This document shows positions 61,242 through 64,000 of a stretch of 64,000 nt of DNA, piece by piece. The notes under the pieces are model-generated. The model ran no database searches and was not told the DNA's origin. It saw only the letters and a program-made list of their open reading frames with translations. Both the position numbers and the translations under genes were made by a program. Source of the stretch: Pontibacter amylolyticus (GTDB lineage Bacteria; Bacteroidota; Bacteroidia; Cytophagales; Hymenobacteraceae); the NCBI RefSeq assembly GCF_014638845.1, contig NZ_BMFP01000001.1:457337-521336 (forward strand), given 5' to 3'. Within the stretch, counting starts at the first letter, position 1; every line of letters begins with the position of its first letter.

Positions 61242-62285
61242 ATGGAAATCGGAATAACCACCTTCGTCGAGAATACCCCGGACCCTTATACCGGCAAGAT
61301 GCTTCGTCCTGAGGAAAGGATGCAAAACCTGATGGAGGAAATAGAACTGGCAGACCAGGTGGGCCTGGATGTTTTTGCCATTGGCGAGCACCACCGCCCC
61401 GACTACATCGTATCCTCCCCGGCTGTTGTCCTGGCAGCAGCGGCCGTAAAAACCAAAAACATCAGGTTATCGAGTGGTGTGACGGTATTGAGTTCCGACG
61501 ATCCGGTGCGTGTTTTCCAGGATTTCGCGCACGTTGATCTCCTATCAAAAGGCAGGGCCGAGATCATGGCCGGTCGCGGCTCCTTCATTGAGTCTTTTCC
61601 GCTTTTCGGCAACGACCTGAAAGACTATGACACGCTGTTTTCAGAGAAGCTGGAACTGCTGATAGCACTCAACAAAAGTGAGAAAATTACGTGGGAAGGC
61701 AAACACCGGCCGGCTATCGATAACCGCGGGGTCTATCCGAGGCCCTTCCAGCAGGAGCTGCCGATCTGGGTGGCGGTAGGCGGTACGCCTCAATCGGTGG
61801 TGCGGGCGGCTACGCATGGCCTGCCAATGGCGCTGGCCATCATTGGCGGGGAGCCGGAGCGTTTTGTGCCGTTCACGAACCTGTACAAGGAAACCTACAA
61901 CAAAGCCGGACACGATCCTGCCAAAATGCAGCTGGCCATCAATTCGCATGGGTTCATTGCGGATGATGCGCAGAAAGCCGCTGATGCTTATTATGGCCCC
62001 TATGCTTACGTGATGAGCAAGCTCGGGCGCGAACGGGGTTGGTCTCCGATGAACAGGGAACACTACGAAGCGATGCGCGCTCCGAAGGGATCTTTGCTGG
62101 TCGGCAGTCCGCAGCAGGTCATCGATAAAATACTGTACGAGCATGAGCTGTTCGGCAATACCCGTTTTCTGTTGCATATCAGCGTGGGTACCCTGCCGCA
62201 TGACATCCTGATGCGCGCTATCGAGTTGCTTGGAACGGTGGTGGCACCGGCCGTTAAAAAAGCTGTGGCAAAAGCTTCGTCCTAA
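61242..62285 (+). CDS. LLM-class (luciferase-like) flavin-dependent oxidoreductase
   Basis: Start placed at ATG 61242 (MEIGITTF; 347 aa). The TIM-barrel core shows [69 protein letters not shown] (by LSSDDP-x-R and GR-x-E-x-x-x-GRG), [14 protein letters not shown] and a C-terminal [10 protein letters not shown]. It uses reduced FMN, with or without oxygen. Being divergent from the AraC gene, it may oxidise a peripheral aromatic substrate. A TATACTTTG box (61209-61217) preceded by TTTG (61189-61192) is a weak promoter. Confidence 0.9.
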   Translation: MEIGITTFVENTPDPYTGKMLRPEERMQNLMEEIELADQVGLDVFAIGEHHRPDYIVSSPAVVLAAAAVKTKNIRLSSGVTVLSSDDPVRVFQDFAHVDLLSKGRAEIMAGRGSFIESFPLFGNDLKDYDTLFSEKLELLIALNKSEKITWEGKHRPAIDNRGVYPRPFQQELPIWVAVGGTPQSVVRAATHGLPMALAIIGGEPERFVPFTNLYKETYNKAGHDPAKMQLAINSHGFIADDAQKAADAYYGPYAYVMSKLGRERGWSPMNREHYEAMRAPKGSLLVGSPQQVIDKILYEHELFGNTRFLLHISVGTLPHDILMRAIELLGTVVAPAVKKAVAKASS

Positions 62286-62366
62286 AGCCGCTTACAATGC
62301 TTAGGCTTTCATCCATTTGAAGCAGCCAAGGCAGGCAAGCTGGTCGGTTGACCTGTAAATCCAGAC

Positions 62367-63329
62367 CTATACCTGCCTGGTTTCGGGGAGAACCGGGGTG
62401 TCTTTTATTTCGTAGGGCTTCCCGATCAGCCTCACTTCATAAGGCGTGCTGACGCCCTTCAGATTCAGGTAATTACAACCCACGGAATACGGCGGATTCT
62501 TAAGTAAGCGGTAGGCAACAGCTGAGATCACGAAACTGTTGTTCAGCTCTTTGGTGGCGGCCTGTAGCCGGGCGGCAATGTTCACCGGAAAGCCCATCAC
62601 CGTCAGGTTATGGCTCAGGCCTATACCTACGTTACCCACCACCACCTTCCCTACGTGCACGCCTATACCTACTTCAAAGGTATGGTTAAAGTAAGGCCGC
62701 ATGTAGGTATTGTTAAAGATCCGCAGGTCGGACAGTATCTTTAACCCGGCCAGCACGGCCGAGTTGGCGGCTTGCTTTATTCTACTGTTCAGCCCAAAGA
62801 CGGCATATAGGCCATCACCTGCTGTGTCGATTATCTCCCCATCGTACTGGGTGATGGCATTTTTGAAAAGCGCGAAGATCCTGCGCATGATGTGGATGAC
62901 ATCGAAGGGCAGGCTCCTTTCGACAAAAGGCGTAAAGTCACGGATATCGATAAAGAAGAGCGCCAGCTTACGGCTCTCCCCCATCACGGTGGTAAAGCTG
63001 TCTTCCGTGTCATCAACAAAAATAAAACGGTCAATTTCATCCCGGATCAGCCGCTGCACGGCTACCCCTTCCCCGTTTACCCGGGACTGGCAGGCGAGCC
63101 GCACATTGTCCGGAAACTTCTTCACTTTCTTAATCGCCTGCTCCAATACGGTGGGCGGCGTCAGCTTTTCCTGCCCCTCCAGTACCAGCACGCGGCAAGT
63201 GGTGCATTGCCCTTTTCCACCGCAGGCGTGGTAGTGCGGAATACCGGCAGCCAGAGAAGCCTGCAGAATCGTCTGCCGCTCCTCTACCGGTACTGCTTTC
63301 TCGCCTTTGAAATTTACATGATGGGTCAT
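62367..63329 (-). CDS. 2Fe-2S ferredoxin domain fused to a class III adenylate/guanylate cyclase
   Basis: The 320-aa protein has an N-terminal [2Fe-2S] domain (about 1-95) with Cys36-x5-Cys42-x2-Cys45 and Cys80. The C-terminal nucleotide cyclase (about 115-310) has metal acids Asp128 (FFIDIRDFT) and Asp172 (GDGLYAVF) and the V-N-x-A-A-R-L segment (MGFPVNIAARLQ). No membrane segment is present. A redox-sensing cyclase making cAMP or cGMP is the likely role. It is read leftward, toward the oxidoreductase gene. Confidence 0.9.
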   Translation of the reverse strand: MTHHVNFKGEKAVPVEERQTILQASLAAGIPHYHACGGKGQCTTCRVLVLEGQEKLTPPTVLEQAIKKVKKFPDNVRLACQSRVNGEGVAVQRLIRDEIDRFIFVDDTEDSFTTVMGESRKLALFFIDIRDFTPFVERSLPFDVIHIMRRIFALFKNAITQYDGEIIDTAGDGLYAVFGLNSRIKQAANSAVLAGLKILSDLRIFNNTYMRPYFNHTFEVGIGVHVGKVVVGNVGIGLSHNLTVMGFPVNIAARLQAATKELNNSFVISAVAYRLLKNPPYSVGCNYLNLKGVSTPYEVRLIGKPYEIKDTPVLPETRQV

Positions 63330-63352
63330 GGGGGCTTTTCGTTGATTATATT

Positions 63353-63649
63353 TTACTCGCTTTTAGCCGACTCCTTACGCACCAGGTACTGGTATTCCGG
63401 GTGCTTTTTAAGGTATGAGCGCATATAGGGGCACAGCGGCACCAGCTCCAGTTTGTTAGCTGCCATATGCTCCAGTGCATACCTGGTCATGGCGCCGGCT
63501 ATACCTCTGCCTTCCAGTGCTTTTGGCACCTCGGTATGCAGCACGGTCATCACGCCGGGCTTCAGTTTATACTCGATGATGGCGGTATGGCCTTCCAGGG
63601 TTGTCTCGAACCTGTTTTCGGCCGGATTATCTTTTACTTCTATCTCCAT
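63353..63649 (-). CDS. Small GNAT-type N-acetyltransferase (YjdJ-like)
   Basis: The 98-aa protein matches the short GCN5-related family: FETTLEGHTAIIEY at the start, HTEVPKALEGRGIAGAMTRYALEH (the acetyl-CoA R-G-x-G-I/A loop), and LVPLCPYMRSYLKKHPEYQYLV. Such minimal GNATs are common next to stress genes, and the acceptor is unknown. It lies 23 bp upstream of the ferredoxin-cyclase gene in the same direction. Confidence 0.92.
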   Translation of the reverse strand: MEIEVKDNPAENRFETTLEGHTAIIEYKLKPGVMTVLHTEVPKALEGRGIAGAMTRYALEHMAANKLELVPLCPYMRSYLKKHPEYQYLVRKESAKSE

Positions 63650-63688
63650 GATACTAATTCTTCGTTTTGCTCTTATAAAGGATGGTGG

Positions 63689-64000
63689 CTATACCTTAGC
63701 CAGCGTGATGAAAATAGAGCTCCGGACGGCCTGCTCCAGGTTACGGGTTTTGTGGCCCTTCCCGGTTGTGTCCTCCAGCAGCAGGACTTCCCCTTGCCTG
63801 AAGGTGCGTTTGTCACCCAGTGAGGTCTCTATCTCTATACCTACATCCAGCACGACAAGGTACTGCCGGGCCGGTGCCGTGTGAAAATCGTAATCATAAG
63901 TAGACGGCACTTTCCGGAAAATGACACTCTCCGCTACCTCCGGCTCCGACAGGAAACCGATCTCCCCTTCCGGATTCAGTGGTCTGGTAATATCCTCAAA
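63689..64000 (-). CDS. Cupin-like protein, C-terminal part (runs off the right edge)
   Basis: The minus-strand frame is open from the window edge to the stop at 63689, giving at least 104 residues. Readable segments are NPEGEIGFLSEPE, then FRKVPSTYDYDFHTAPARQYLVVLDVGIEIETSLGD, KRTFRQGEVLLLEDTTGKGH. The 'R-Q-Y-x-V-x-L-x-G' and 'GEVLLLEDTTGKGH' strands fit a small cupin barrel. The N-terminus is outside the window, and a GTG at 63910 is internal, not a start. Confidence 0.7.
   Translation of the reverse strand, partial: FEDITRPLNPEGEIGFLSEPEVAESVIFRKVPSTYDYDFHTAPARQYLVVLDVGIEIETSLGDKRTFRQGEVLLLEDTTGKGHKTRNLEQAVRSSIFITLAKV

Overview
The window is chromosomal DNA from a Bacteroidota bacterium. 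It most resembles the Pontibacter/Hymenobacteraceae part of Cytophagales; that placement is inferred from gene content and style, not from a search. The evidence is DUF4290-murA pairing, DUF4905, DUF6340-like and TIGR02757 genes, many small lipoproteins with a Cys at residue 20-23, promoters of the TTTG / TAnnTTTG type, and absence of strong Shine-Dalgarno sequences. A striking composition signature runs through most of the window: the 7-mer TATACCT or its complement AGGTATA occurs about 100 times by hand count, where about 8 would be expected.

Layout. 0-31 kb is ordinary core genome: a partial PAS protein; efp-accB-accC; a DUF6340-like lipoprotein; DUF3109; a Sel1/ankyrin protein; a UvrD/PcrA helicase; DUF4290-murA (MurA has Asp in place of the catalytic Cys); an rRNA methyltransferase; murB; lipoproteins; mutS2; hydrolases; a LysM/DPBB protein; nfeD; kdsB; SUI1; a lipid kinase; a universal stress protein; gap. 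Between murA and the methyltransferase sits an AT-rich Imm26-like gene with the architecture of a single integron gene cassette (11311-11940). At 27.46-27.78 kb a cluster of hairpins, three of them headed by GTAG, looks like REP elements. tRNA-Glu (31605-31676) is followed by an AT-rich, word-poor stretch carrying one lipoprotein of unknown function.

34-50 kb is mixed: universal stress protein, RhtA-like exporter, FMN reductase, a large outer-membrane barrel with a kinase-like N-terminal motif, a yceI-araC operon with a 92-bp regulatory module that recurs upstream of a neighbouring secreted protein gene, DUF5996, OsmC, an MFS pump, DUF488, a GH3 lipoprotein, and two M20 amidohydrolases separated by a TRIC-channel remnant.

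51.5-62.3 kb is metabolic. An MFS drug-type exporter and a TetR regulator lie beside a catechol branch of the beta-ketoadipate pathway, read leftward: catB-catC-catA-pcaD-pcaIJ(fused)-FUSC-pcaF-tetR. An AraC regulator lies upstream and a luciferase-like flavin oxidoreductase diverges from it. Together these convert catechol to succinyl-CoA and acetyl-CoA. The window ends with a ferredoxin-cyclase fusion, a small GNAT protein and a partial cupin-like protein.

No rRNA, CRISPR array, complete insertion sequence or prophage is visible.
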